Source: Acidobacteriota bacterium (lineage in GTDB: Bacteria; Acidobacteriota; Blastocatellia; Pyrinomonadales; Pyrinomonadaceae). Taken from it: 64,000 nt of DNA. How positions within the stretch are numbered: position 1 is the first letter of the stretch; each line of letters begins with the position of its first letter. The notes under the pieces are model-generated. The model was not told the origin of the DNA. It worked only from the letters and a program-made list of their open reading frames with translations, and searched no databases. Below, one piece after another: positions 1 through 9,016 of the stretch. The position numbers were made by a program, and so were the translations under genes. Location: assembly GCA_003223935.1 (NCBI GenBank), contig QHXQ01000020.1, forward strand, positions 62,001 through 126,000, read 5' to 3'.

Positions 1-50
1 GCGCGACGGTTGCCAGCCGCCAGTCAAGCAAAGGCGCACATTATAAAGAA

Positions 51-232
51 GGCAAAAGGCAAAGGGCAAACGGCAGAAAGCAGTAGGCAGAAGGCGGTAG
101 GCAGCAAGCAGTGAAGAACAAAGGATAGACCGCTAGTATTCGATGCTCGTCCAGATCACGACGAACGCATAGCTGACGGCCTTCCGTCTTGTCTTTAACT
201 GCCTACTGCTTACTGCCTTCTGCCTGCTGTTT
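51..232. repeat. Intergenic word repeat downstream of clpC
   Basis: Degenerate short words of the type GGCAGAAGGCAGTAGGCAG fill about 51-115, and their reverse complement (CTGCCTACTGC, CTGCCTTCTGC) fills about 197-232, so the block can fold back on itself. It lies directly after the clpC stop codon and may act as a transcription end or insulating structure. No gene is visible in 1-233. Confidence 0.75.
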
Positions 233-233
233 C

Positions 234-2609
234 CTAATGAATTAGCAGTTCGTCGCCGAGTTCTTCGATGCTCACGGGCCGGTGGCTGAGGACGCCCGCG
301 CCTTCGTAAACTTCGACGAGGGCCACGCCCGCCAGTTCGCCCTGAATTAAAGCTTCGGAGAGCGGGTCTTCGACGTATTTTTGCAGCGCCCGCCGCAAGG
401 GGCGCGCGCCGTAAGAGCGATCCGCGCAGGTCTTCGCCACCACCCAACGCTTCGCCTCTTCCGTGAGTCGCACCTCCAAATCTTTGCGCCTGAGCGTGCG
501 GTTGATCAGCTCAACTTGCAAACCGACGATCTCCAACAGTTCATCTTCGCTCAACTGATCGAAGATGATGATCTCGTCGAGCCGGTTGATGAATTCAGGA
601 TTGAACGTCTGGCGCACGGCGGCCATGACCATCTCTTCCAGTTTCTCGCGCGTGTCGGCGGGCGTGGCTTGGAAGCCGAGCGCGCCGCGCTTCTGGATGA
701 AGCGCGCGCCGATGTTCGAGGTCATGATGATGATCGTGTTCTTGAAATCAATCGTGTTGCCGAGCGCGTCCGTCAAGATGCCGTCTTCAAAAACTTGCAA
801 GAGCACGTTGAAGATGTCCGGGTGCGCTTTCTCGATCTCGTCGAAGAGCAGCACAGAGTATGGCGAACGCTTGATGCGCTCGGTCAACTGCCCGCCCTCT
901 TCGTGGCCGACGTAACCGGGCGGTGAGCCGATGAGTTTCGAAACCGAGTGCTTCTCCATGAACTCAGACATATCGAAGCGCACCATCGAACGCTCAGAGC
1001 CGAACAAGAATTCAGCCAGTGAACGCGCCACCTCTGTTTTGCCGACGCCGGTCGGGCCAAGGAACAGGAACGAGCCGACGGGTCGCTGCGGGTTCTTCAG
1101 CCCCGCGCGCGAACGTCGGATCGAACGCGCGAGCGCAGAGATGGCGGGGCGCTGCGCGATGACGCGATTGTGCAGCTCAATTTCGATGCGCAGCAACTTG
1201 TGCTGCTCCTCTTCCTTGAGCGACGTGACGGGGATGCCGGTCCAACGCGCGATCACATCCTCCACGTCGTCGCGCGTGACGGCGACCGACATCAACATGT
1301 CTTCCTCTTCCGTCAAGCGTGCAGCCGTCAGACTCTCCATCGTGTACGGCGACGAACGTGCGCCGCGCTCGTCCGTGAGCGGCTCGCGCGTGGCGGCTTC
1401 GCGCCGGGCGCGGAGTTTGACGCGCGCGCCGGCTTCGTCAATCACGTCAATCGCTTTGTCGGGCAGAAAACGATCAGGGATGTAGCGATTCGATTGATAG
1501 ACGGCCGCCTCAATCGCCTCCTCCGTGTAGCGCACTTGATGAAACGCCTCGTAGCGTTCGCGCACGCCATCGAGGATCGAGACGGTTTCCTCTTCCGATG
1601 GCGGCGGCACTTTCACCGCTTGGAAGCGGCGTTCGAGCGAACGATCTTTTTCAATGGACTTACGAAACTCTGCGGGTGTGGTCGCGCCGATGCATTGAAT
1701 CTCGCCGCGCGAGAGCGCTGGCTTCAAGATGTTCGCCGCGTCGAGCGAGCCTTCCGCCGAGCCTGCGCCGACGAGCGTGTGCAGTTCGTCAATGAAGACG
1801 ACGTACTGCGGGTTCTCGATCAACTCGCGCATGATCTGTTTAAGGCGTTCCTCAAACTGCCCGCGATACTTTGTGCCCGCGACGATCAATGAGAGATCGA
1901 GCGACAGGATGCGCTTGTTCTCTAAAAACGACGGCACTTCACCGCGCACGATGCGCTGCGCAAGGCCCTCGACAATCGCGGTCTTGCCGACGCCCGGCTC
2001 ACCGATCAAGACCGGGTTGTTCTTCGTGCGGCGGCAGAGGATTTGAATGACGCGCTCGATCTCGTGTTCGCGCCCGATGAGCGGATCGAGTTTATCGTTG
2101 ATGGCGTCTTCGGTGAGATCGCGCGAGAACTCTGCGAGGTGCGGCGTGTCCTTCTTCTGTGTGGCGCGCGTGTCTGAGCCGGTGGCGCGTGCAACCTCTT
2201 CACGCACGGCGGCGAGCCTCAAGCCCCGCTCGTAGAGAATCTCCGCCGCGAGCGAACGCTCTTCGCGCAGGAGGCCAAGCAGCAAGTGCTCAGTGCCGAT
2301 GTGCCGGTGTTGCAAACGATCCGACTCTTCGTGCGCGTAAGCCAGCACGCGCTTCGTTTCGGGCGCAAGCGGTAGCTCGACACTGGTGGAGATTTTTTCA
2401 CGCAAGGGGGCGCGCCCTTCGATCTCTTTGCGGATCGATTCAAGCGAGGCTTGCGCGCGCGCCAGAAAACGTGCAGTCAGCGTCTTGTCTTCGCGCATCA
2501 GGCCCAAGAGCAGATGCTCCGGCTCGATAGCGGGCGCGCCGAACTGCGAAGCTTCGTAGCGGGCGAAGAAGATAACGCGCCGTGCTTTCTCCGTGTAGCG
2601 TTCGAACAT
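234..2609 (-). CDS. clpC: ClpC-like AAA+ unfoldase of the Clp protease
   Basis: 791-residue HSP100 chaperone that unfolds proteins and feeds them to ClpP in the cytoplasm. The double Clp-N domain covers about residues 1-145. The first AAA module has Walker A GEPGVGKT at 203-210 and the DELHT Walker B near 273. The second module has GPTGVGKT at 518-525. I chose the ATG giving MFERYTEK, the conserved family start; the frame stays open about 40 codons further upstream, but those residues look like translated repeat. The linker between the modules (about 400-445) is shorter than in Bacillus ClpC and shows no clear UVR motif, so adaptor binding may differ. It is flanked on both sides by word repeats and appears to be a single-gene unit. 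Confidence 0.93.
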   Translation of the reverse strand: MFERYTEKARRVIFFARYEASQFGAPAIEPEHLLLGLMREDKTLTARFLARAQASLESIRKEIEGRAPLREKISTSVELPLAPETKRVLAYAHEESDRLQHRHIGTEHLLLGLLREERSLAAEILYERGLRLAAVREEVARATGSDTRATQKKDTPHLAEFSRDLTEDAINDKLDPLIGREHEIERVIQILCRRTKNNPVLIGEPGVGKTAIVEGLAQRIVRGEVPSFLENKRILSLDLSLIVAGTKYRGQFEERLKQIMRELIENPQYVVFIDELHTLVGAGSAEGSLDAANILKPALSRGEIQCIGATTPAEFRKSIEKDRSLERRFQAVKVPPPSEEETVSILDGVRERYEAFHQVRYTEEAIEAAVYQSNRYIPDRFLPDKAIDVIDEAGARVKLRARREAATREPLTDERGARSSPYTMESLTAARLTEEEDMLMSVAVTRDDVEDVIARWTGIPVTSLKEEEQHKLLRIEIELHNRVIAQRPAISALARSIRRSRAGLKNPQRPVGSFLFLGPTGVGKTEVARSLAEFLFGSERSMVRFDMSEFMEKHSVSKLIGSPPGYVGHEEGGQLTERIKRSPYSVLLFDEIEKAHPDIFNVLLQVFEDGILTDALGNTIDFKNTIIIMTSNIGARFIQKRGALGFQATPADTREKLEEMVMAAVRQTFNPEFINRLDEIIIFDQLSEDELLEIVGLQVELINRTLRRKDLEVRLTEEAKRWVVAKTCADRSYGARPLRRALQKYVEDPLSEALIQGELAGVALVEVYEGAGVLSHRPVSIEELGDELLIH

Positions 2610-2719
2610 AAAAAGCTGATGATGCTGACCGGGTTGATGTGGCGGACTGCGCGTTGGCCGAAATGAACGCCGCTCTTGTCCGCCCGCCAGCATTATAACC
2701 CAACGCCGCTTCGCAGCGA

Positions 2720-2846
2720 AGGCAAAAGGCAAAAAGCAGAAAGCAGAAGGCAGTAGGCAGTAGGCAGAAAACGGCCAGTTGAATGAAGCTCGAACGTTGA
2801 GCAGTGCTCAACCAGTTGCTTTCTGCTTACTGCCTTCTGCTTTCTT
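2720..2846. repeat. Intergenic word repeat between clpC and lolD-like gene
   Basis: Left arm 2720-2771 has AAAGCAGAAAGCAGAAGGCAG-type words; right arm 2812-2846 is their complement (CTTTCTGCTTACTGCC). The right arm runs into the last codons of the upstream ABC ATPase gene, so its final residues (E-S-R-R-Q) are encoded by repeat sequence. A short hairpin, TTGAGCA/TGCTCAA, lies between the arms. Confidence 0.75.
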
Positions 2847-3531
2847 GCAGTCGTCCGTCTTGCAATAGCAGCACGCGGTCGCAGGCGCGCGCCAGTTGTT
2901 CATTGTGCGTGGCGACGACGATGGCTGCGCCGCGCGCGCGACACAGGCGCGCGAGCAGTGCAGCGACTTCAGCGCCGGTCTGTGCGTCGAGGTTGCCGGT
3001 CGGTTCGTCCGCGAGCACTAACGTCGGGCGCGTGACGAGCGCGCGGGCGATGGCGACGCGCTGCTGCTCGCCGCCCGATAGTTCGCCCGTGCGATGCGCG
3101 GCGCGCGCTTGCAAGCCGACGGCTGCGAGCATCTCTGTGGCGGCCGTGCGCGCCCTTCGCGCTGGCGCGCGCGCGACGAGCAACGGCAGCGCGACGTTCT
3201 CCAACGCGGTCAAGTCGGGCAGCAGGTGATGAAACTGAAAGACGAAACCGATCTCGCGGTTGCGCACGCGCGCAAGTTGGTCAGCATTAGCGCGTAACAG
3301 ATCAACTTCGCCCACGCGCACGCTGCCTGAGTCCGCCTCATCGAGGCCGCCGCAGATGTGCAGCAGCGTTGATTTGCCCGCACCCGATGCGCCCACGACC
3401 GCCAACAGCTCAGCGCGCCGCACGTCGAACGCAACATTACACAACACCTCAAGCGCGCCGCCCGACGGCAACGGATAACTCTTGCGCAACTCGCGCACGC
3501 GCAAGATCGGGTTGGCAGGTTCAAGGTTCAA
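2827..3531 (-). CDS. lolD: ABC transporter ATPase, LolD/MacB type
   Basis: 234-residue ATPase powering a FtsX-type permease, most likely the neighbouring LolC-like protein, for release of lipoproteins from the inner membrane. Walker A GASGAGKS is at 47-54, the Q-loop at about 99, the signature LSGGEQQR at 151-158 and Walker B LVLADEPTGNLD follows, with a switch histidine in THNEQ. The proposed start is a TTG inside the word repeat, so residues 1-8 come from repeat DNA; a GTG about 11 codons further in (RVREL) is the other possibility. The gene follows the permease with an 80-base repeat between them. Function is by family and context; LolD and MacB ATPases are hard to separate by sequence alone. 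Confidence 0.85.
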   Translation of the reverse strand: MNLEPANPILRVRELRKSYPLPSGGALEVLCNVAFDVRRAELLAVVGASGAGKSTLLHICGGLDEADSGSVRVGEVDLLRANADQLARVRNREIGFVFQFHHLLPDLTALENVALPLLVARAPARRARTAATEMLAAVGLQARAAHRTGELSGGEQQRVAIARALVTRPTLVLADEPTGNLDAQTGAEVAALLARLCRARGAAIVVATHNEQLARACDRVLLLQDGRLQESRRQ

Positions 3532-3610
3532 GGTTCAAGGTTCAAAGTTCAAAGTTCAAGGTTCAAGCGACGGCAGCAAACTTTGAACCTTGAACCTTAA
3601 ACTTTGAACT
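3518..3610. repeat. TTCAAGG word repeat between permease and ATPase
   Basis: Tandem TTCAAGG/TTCAAAG words at 3518-3567 face the complement CTTTGAACCTTGAACC at 3580-3610. It lies inside an apparent operon, so if it terminates transcription it does so only partly. The ATPase start codon lies inside it. Confidence 0.8.
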
Positions 3611-3611
3611 G

Positions 3612-4880
3612 TCATTCATAACGCAACGCCTCTGCCGGTCGTAGTCGCGCGGCCGTGCGCGCCGGATACACGGTGGCGAGCAGGCAGAGGACGAATGCGC
3701 CGAGTGCGGCGAGCATCGTTTCGCTCGCGTGTGGATGAAAGGGGATCGCGCTGAGCGAATAGACTGCGGAGGGCAGACGGACCAGCCCGTAGCGATCACC
3801 GAGGAAGCAAGCGATGAGTCCGAGCGCGACGCCGGCGAGTGCGCCGAGGGCGCCGATGATTGCGCCTTCGAGGATGAAGATGAGCATGATGCTGCGCGCG
3901 CGTGCGCCGAGCGCGCCGAGGCTCGCGATGTCTGCGCGGCGCTCGGTGACGACGAGCACGAGCGTCGTCGTGATGTTGAGCGCGGCGACGAACAGGATGA
4001 GCGCGATGATCAAGCCGACCGTGCGCCGCTCTAACGCGAGCGCGGCGAAGAGCGGACGGTTCGCGTCTTGCCAGTCAACGGTCGTGAACTCCGCGCCGAG
4101 CGTGGCGCGCACGCGCGCCGCCGTCTCTGGCGTGCGATAGATGTCTTCAGTCTCAAGACTGATGACTGGCGCGCTGCCCTGCGGCGCAGACTCGAAGCTC
4201 ACAGCGTCGGCGAGCGCGAGATAGGCCCAAGCCGAGTCGAACTCATAAAGCCCCGTGCGAAAGATGCCGGCGACACGCACGCGCCGCGCGTTGGGCGCGA
4301 GACCGGGCGGCTCTGCGACACGCTCGCCCGTGATCAACCAGCCCTCAGCGCCGACGGATTGTAAACCCGTCCGCGTCGCCAATTCCGCGCCGATGATCAA
4401 AGCAACCGGCGGTTCTTCTTCGTTCGCCGCACGCGAGTCATGCGTCGTGTTGTGCGACAGAGCTTCGCTGTCGCCAGCAATGAGCGTGCGGCGCAGGTCT
4501 GTGCGCGTGCGTGTTGAGTCGGGCGCGACGCCGCGCAGGATCGTGTAAGCGGCGTTGTCTGGGCCGTTGAGGAGCGCGCCGGTGTAGGTCGTCGGCTCGG
4601 CCGCCGCGATGCCGTCCACTGTGCGCAAGCGCGCGACGAGTGCGGGCCAGTCTTTGATCGGTTGACCATCTGTGCGCGTGAGTGTGATGTGCGCTGTGCC
4701 GCGCAGGATTTTGTCGCGCATCTCGTCGCGGAAACCGTTGGCGAGCGCGAGCGCGACGATGAGCGCGGCCACACCGCACGCGATGCCGACGAGTGCCGCA
4801 AGCGCAGTCACGCGCGCCGCCGCACGCCCGCGCCGCCGCGCGGTCAGATAACGCAAGGCAAGAAAAAGTTCATAAGGCAT
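3612..4880 (-). CDS. lolC: LolC/LolE-like lipoprotein-release permease
   Basis: 422-residue inner-membrane permease. One transmembrane helix near residues 25-50 is followed by a large periplasmic MacB-type domain and three C-terminal helices of the FtsX domain. It ends in the classic ARTAARLRPAEALRYE-type tail that contacts the ATPase. The start is the ATG giving MPYELFLALRYLTARR; it overlaps the stop of the upstream glycosyltransferase gene as TGATG, so translation is probably coupled. Open frame continues 60 codons upstream, but that part is arginine-rich and shadows the glycosyltransferase. With the LolD-like ATPase it should form the lipoprotein-sorting complex. Confidence 0.85.
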   Translation of the reverse strand: MPYELFLALRYLTARRRGRAAARVTALAALVGIACGVAALIVALALANGFRDEMRDKILRGTAHITLTRTDGQPIKDWPALVARLRTVDGIAAAEPTTYTGALLNGPDNAAYTILRGVAPDSTRTRTDLRRTLIAGDSEALSHNTTHDSRAANEEEPPVALIIGAELATRTGLQSVGAEGWLITGERVAEPPGLAPNARRVRVAGIFRTGLYEFDSAWAYLALADAVSFESAPQGSAPVISLETEDIYRTPETAARVRATLGAEFTTVDWQDANRPLFAALALERRTVGLIIALILFVAALNITTTLVLVVTERRADIASLGALGARARSIMLIFILEGAIIGALGALAGVALGLIACFLGDRYGLVRLPSAVYSLSAIPFHPHASETMLAALGAFVLCLLATVYPARTAARLRPAEALRYE

Positions 4881-6478
4881 CAGTGCCTGACGAGACTGCG
4901 TAGTTTGGACGCAGGTTTGGCGAGCAGACGTTCGAGGTGCGGCTCGTCTTGCGCCGTCGCGTCTGTGCGCGGGCGAATTTCGTAGAGCGCGTCGGCGCTG
5001 CGACGAAAGTGATAACGGTCTTGCAAGGCGACGAGTTGGCGCGTCTCTGCGCCGCGCCAACTGTCTGTGAACCAGAGGCGCGCGTCTGCGTCCACGAAGA
5101 CGCGCCGACCGGCGCGCAAGTGTGCGTCAATCAGTTCGGGCAGACGCGCGCCGGGCCAGCCGCCGCCCGTGCCGATCACGTCCCAACGGCCGAGACCGAG
5201 ACCGCGATAGTAAGTGACGGCGACGGTCTGTCCGCCCGCCATGATGACCGCATCGTCGGGCAAGAGCGCGAGCCGCGCGCGATATTCTTTCGTGAGGGCG
5301 TGGCTTTGGATCGTCGGCCATGCGAACAGCATGAAGGGCGTGCCGATGATGAGCGCGGTTAGGCTAACGATGACGACAACGCGCCAAAACGCGCGGCGCA
5401 GGTCGCGCCCGCGCGCTTGTGCGCGGCGCAAGAGGAAGTCGGCGACGAGCGGGATCGCGCCGGGCAAACCTGTCAGTTGATAACGCCCGTTGATGACTGC
5501 GCTGTAGTGCGTGATGAGCGACAGGTTGGCGATGAGACCGATGAGCGCGAGCGCAAACAGAGGCGAGAGGCCGCGCGTGCGCCACTCTCTGTAAATTGCG
5601 AACGGGAGCGCGATGAAAACGATGGGTGCGGCCACGAAGAAGAAGAAAGCGAGCGGTAAAAAGTTGTAAGGCGTGACCGGATGCGCGGCCTCTTCCATGT
5701 GCATCGAGGCGACCCAACCGTGCCAAGCGGCGCGATAGCCGTCAACGTCAAACAGGTAGATGAGCGCAAACGGACCCAGCGCGCAGACGAAAAAGAGCGC
5801 GCAAGCTGCAACGGTCAAGCCGAGCGTGCGCGCGTCGAGTTTCCACCGATAGACGAGCGGCGCGACGACGAGCCACAGCCCGTAGAGCGCCACCGACTCG
5901 CGCACGTTGACGCTCAAGCCGAGCAGCGCCGCGCTCAAGAGCACGAAGCTTGTCTGTCGCTCCTGCATGCCGCGCAGGTGCAGCGCGAGACCGAAAGTTA
6001 AGAGCACGAGCGAAGGAATCTCCGTCATCGCCTGTCCACTATAGATGACGAAGAAGGGCGAGAGCGCGAGCAGCAAGGCAGCGATGGTCGCGGTTTGTCT
6101 TGAACCCGACAGCCTGCGCGCGAACGCCCACATGCCGATAATGGCGAGCGGACTTTCGCAGATGACCATGTACTTGAAGAGCAGGTAAGCGTGTTCGGGT
6201 TGGACGCGGAAGAGCGCGTGCGCGAGCTTGTAGGCGTAGTGATTCGTGTAGATGAAGAGCGTGCGCCCGAAGAGCATCGAAGAGGGCGCGCCGCGCAGGG
6301 CGAGCACCGTGTAGTCGAGCGCGTCCCAATCGCCGGCAAAGGGATCGCGGCACAAGAGCGCAAGCAAGAGGGCGACGAGCGCGGGCGGCAACCACCAGCG
6401 CCACGCCGCCCGCAAAGTCAACTCGCCGGGTGCGCGGTCTCTGCTCTGTATCTCACCCGTCGCGTGGGTGCTTGTCAT
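4880..6478 (-). CDS. GT39-like membrane glycosyltransferase
   Basis: 532-residue polytopic membrane protein of the GT-C fold. A first helix at about 31-44 precedes an acidic loop motif DWDALDY, the usual metal/lipid-phosphate site of the dolichyl- or undecaprenyl-phosphate-sugar mannosyltransferase group. About ten further helices follow, then a soluble C-terminal third. It probably moves a sugar from a lipid carrier onto protein, lipid or polysaccharide; the acceptor cannot be told. It overlaps the receiver-domain gene upstream by 26 bases and the LolC-like gene downstream by one base, so the four genes 7322-2827 look like one transcript. Confidence 0.8.
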   Translation of the reverse strand: MTSTHATGEIQSRDRAPGELTLRAAWRWWLPPALVALLLALLCRDPFAGDWDALDYTVLALRGAPSSMLFGRTLFIYTNHYAYKLAHALFRVQPEHAYLLFKYMVICESPLAIIGMWAFARRLSGSRQTATIAALLLALSPFFVIYSGQAMTEIPSLVLLTFGLALHLRGMQERQTSFVLLSAALLGLSVNVRESVALYGLWLVVAPLVYRWKLDARTLGLTVAACALFFVCALGPFALIYLFDVDGYRAAWHGWVASMHMEEAAHPVTPYNFLPLAFFFFVAAPIVFIALPFAIYREWRTRGLSPLFALALIGLIANLSLITHYSAVINGRYQLTGLPGAIPLVADFLLRRAQARGRDLRRAFWRVVVIVSLTALIIGTPFMLFAWPTIQSHALTKEYRARLALLPDDAVIMAGGQTVAVTYYRGLGLGRWDVIGTGGGWPGARLPELIDAHLRAGRRVFVDADARLWFTDSWRGAETRQLVALQDRYHFRRSADALYEIRPRTDATAQDEPHLERLLAKPASKLRSLVRH

Positions 6479-7322
6479 CGGGCGTGAACGATTCGATCAG
6501 TTTGTGGTCAAGCGATTCATCCGGGCGTTTGACCATCGTCAGACGATTGCCGCGCTCATTGTACTTGACTTCGTCCATGATGTTGTAAATTAAGAGCACG
6601 CCGCGCCCGGAAGACTTGAACAGATTGGCCGGATCGCAAGGGTCTGGAATCTCGTTGACTTTGAAGCCTTCGCCTTCGTCTTCGATGGTGAAGCGCGCCT
6701 CTTTGGCGGAGAGATCGGCGGTGATGCGGACGAGTTTCGAGGTGTCGAACTTGTTGCCGTGCTTGACGGCGTTGACGAAGGCTTCGTCGAGCGCAATGAA
6801 AAGATTCGACCGTTCGGGATTGACGATACCGAGTTGGACGACGCGCTCGTGCAAATAGTGCAGCACGCCGTTCATCAAGCTGAGATCGCTCGGCAGTTCA
6901 AACTCGATCTTCTCATGCACGAACGGCAGCACCTTCACGTCTTCGACAAACCGCAGCTTGTACGAGAGCGTCTTTTCAACGATGGTGCGCAACTCTTCGT
7001 GATTGTAGGGCCGCCGCAGATAGTTGGCCGCGCCGAGCTTGAACGCTTTGATGATGCCGTGCGGCTGCGCTTCATCGGCCGAGACGACGACGGGCACGAC
7101 TAGCCGCTTGCGTTTGACTTCGCTCAGGACTTGGATGCCGCCCTCTACGTCGTCGGTCAGATCGCTGATGACCAGATCGAAGTCTTCCAAGTCTTCGCGC
7201 GCGAGCGCCTCTTCGCGGTTGCCTGTGGCGATGACATCGTGGCCCAGATCGCTCAAGACCTGCGCGAGTAAGGTGCGCAACTCTTCGTTGGCGTCCACGA
7301 TCAAGATGCGGCGTTTGTCCAT
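6453..7322 (-). CDS. Receiver domain fused to RsbW-like ATPase
   Basis: 289 residues. The N-terminal 120 residues form a response-regulator receiver with phospho-acceptor D54 (VISDL) and a conserved lysine-like position replaced near R111 (LRRPYN). The C-terminal part, about 150-270, is a HATPase_c domain of the anti-sigma-factor serine kinase kind: N box with EAFVNAVKHGN, G1 DEGEGF, G2 SSGRGVLLI. Such fusions relay a two-component signal to partner-switching control of a sigma factor or another anti-sigma-antagonist. No partner antagonist or sigma gene is adjacent. First gene of the leftward operon; 276 bases upstream separate it from a divergent acyltransferase. Confidence 0.87.
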   Translation of the reverse strand: MDKRRILIVDANEELRTLLAQVLSDLGHDVIATGNREEALAREDLEDFDLVISDLTDDVEGGIQVLSEVKRKRLVVPVVVSADEAQPHGIIKAFKLGAANYLRRPYNHEELRTIVEKTLSYKLRFVEDVKVLPFVHEKIEFELPSDLSLMNGVLHYLHERVVQLGIVNPERSNLFIALDEAFVNAVKHGNKFDTSKLVRITADLSAKEARFTIEDEGEGFKVNEIPDPCDPANLFKSSGRGVLLIYNIMDEVKYNERGNRLTMVKRPDESLDHKLIESFTPDDKHPRDG

Positions 7323-7520
7323 CAGGGCTTCACGAATCCCGTGTCAAAAGCTTAAGTCCGGGGAGGGTCGAACGACGTGCCGGTCAAGTAACCCGTGTTC
7401 GTTAAATCAATTTACGCTCCGGCACGCGGCGAGGTTTCCGAATATAGCACACGCGCTGTGCCAGCGCACAAGTCTCTGCTTTCGCCCACGCCGTGCATTT
7501 CTGTTAGACTCGATTAGAGC

Positions 7521-7594
7521 AGAGGTTAGAGGTCAGAGGTTAGAGATCAGTTTTTGTCTTTCACTAACCTCTAACCTCTGACCTCTAACCTCTA
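7521..7594. repeat. AGAGGTTAG word repeat in divergent gap
   Basis: Words AGAGGTTAGAGGTCAG (7521-7550) face the complement CTAACCTCTGACCTC (7563-7594). It ends five bases before the ATG of the acyltransferase gene, leaving no room for a Shine-Dalgarno site outside the repeat. The rest of 7323-7520 should hold the divergent promoters; no clear hexamers stand out. Confidence 0.8.
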
Positions 7595-7598
7595 ATTC

Positions 7599-8333
7599 AT
7601 GCAGGCGTCACTCGAACAACAAGCAGCAGAGCCAAGCGCACGCGCGGAACGCGCAGCCGCACGGCTGGCGCGCGCAGACGCATACGCCGATCTATCCAAC
7701 TACACGTTCAAACAACGGCTCGCCATCCGCGCCATCGCGCGCTTCGCCTATCTGCTCGTCAAGTTCATCGGCGGGACGACGCGCTTTAAGGTCGAAGGTT
7801 GGGAGCATTGGGCAGCGATCAGGCGCGCCGGTCTTCAGCCCATCTATGCTTGTTGGCACGACCGCACGCTGCTCTCCGTCTATTTCTGGCGGCGGCGCGG
7901 CATGGTCGTCATGTCTTCGCCGAGTTTCGACGGCGAATGCAGCGCGCGCTTCCAGCAACACTTCGGCTACGGCATCGTGCGCGGCTCATCCACGCGCGGC
8001 GGCGCAGGCGCGCTCGTCGAGATGGTCAAACTCGTGCGCGCCGGCCGCCCCGCCGGCTTCACCATTGACGGCCCGCGCGGGCCACGCTACGAGGCCAAGA
8101 TGGGCGCGCTGCTATTAGCGAAAAAGACCGGCTGCCCCATCCTGCCCTTCTCGATCAACCCTGAACATTTTTATGCCGCGTCGAGTTGGGATCGCTTCCA
8201 AATCCCGCTCCCCTTCACCCGCGCACATGTCCGCATCGTCCCACCGATCTACGTGCCAACAGATGCAGATGAAGAGCTACTAAACGCCAAACGTGACGAG
8301 CTACAGCGAGCCTTGGACTCACTCAACAACTAG
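7599..8333 (+). CDS. DUF374-family lysophospholipid/lipid A acyltransferase
   Basis: 244-residue acyltransferase-like protein of the DUF374 family, related to the PlsC/LpxL fold. An amphipathic or membrane-associated N-terminal segment is followed by the catalytic-type HDRTLL motif near residue 87, RGSSTRGG near 128 and the family signature DGPRGPRY near 150. Members act at the inner membrane and are often found beside lipid A genes, so transfer of an acyl chain to a lipid is likely; the substrate is unknown. The start ATG directly follows the inverted word repeat. Single-gene unit. Confidence 0.8.
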   Translation: MQASLEQQAAEPSARAERAAARLARADAYADLSNYTFKQRLAIRAIARFAYLLVKFIGGTTRFKVEGWEHWAAIRRAGLQPIYACWHDRTLLSVYFWRRRGMVVMSSPSFDGECSARFQQHFGYGIVRGSSTRGGAGALVEMVKLVRAGRPAGFTIDGPRGPRYEAKMGALLLAKKTGCPILPFSINPEHFYAASSWDRFQIPLPFTRAHVRIVPPIYVPTDADEELLNAKRDELQRALDSLNN

Positions 8334-8358
8334 CACGTGCGTTTTATGGTGTGTCTCT

Positions 8359-8844
8359 TTATTGTGCCTTGAGCTTTGCGTAGATAAGACGCAGATGCCC
8401 TTGGCAGTTTGCGTATGTGTAGGTGAAATGTGCCGGAGCATCAGAGCGCCCACTTAGATGAGCGACCGCGTCTCCGTCCACGACTACATCAACTCCATCG
8501 CGCTGCACGTTGAACTGGCGGAGGTCAATCGAGTCGTTGGAAGATATATTATCTGCTTGCGCTATCTGACTGGCTCTCTCCAATAGCACAGCTTTAGTGG
8601 TTATGACTGGCTGGGTTATGCCGTTCTCGCTGACGACGATGCAATCGTCCGCCACAATTTCATCCAGCATGGTCGCATCGGCTTTTACAAGCGCATGATG
8701 AAATTGATTCGTCAGCTTAACTGCCTCGGCTTTTTCCTTACGAACAATTATGTACTGGCTCAGACGAGCACCAACTGTATAAGTCGCAAGACCTAGTGCA
8801 AATGTCAGCAGCGCAACAGCGAGACGAATGAGGTGCCGTTTCAT
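8359..8844 (-). CDS. Membrane-anchored NTF2-like (DUF4440) protein
   Basis: 161 residues: a transmembrane or signal helix at about 6-26, then a single small alpha-beta domain that reads like the SnoaL/DUF4440 branch of NTF2-like proteins (helical start HHALVKADATMLDEIVADDCIVV, strands ending in a short C-terminal sheet). No catalytic role can be assigned. I start at the ATG giving MKRHLIRLAV rather than 21 codons upstream, because it places the hydrophobic segment at the N-terminus. Convergent with the acyltransferase, 25 bases apart. Confidence 0.65.
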   Translation of the reverse strand: MKRHLIRLAVALLTFALGLATYTVGARLSQYIIVRKEKAEAVKLTNQFHHALVKADATMLDEIVADDCIVVSENGITQPVITTKAVLLERASQIAQADNISSNDSIDLRQFNVQRDGVDVVVDGDAVAHLSGRSDAPAHFTYTYANCQGHLRLIYAKLKAQ

Positions 8845-9016
8845 GCACCTGACAATAGCATGCAGGCAATAAACTAACAATATCGTGATTTGATCATGTC
8901 CGTGCAAATTTTGCGCTGTTTGTTACTTTTGTCTCGTCTAGCACCTTCAGTGCGGCGTGTAGTAGGATTGCGGGCCCAAAGTCTTGCCAGTCCTGCACTG
9001 TTTCACGGAGGAGCGA

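Noticed and set aside
133-447. 104-codon minus-strand frame overlapping the clpC end
   Set aside because: Arginine-rich shadow frame of clpC and of the word repeat.
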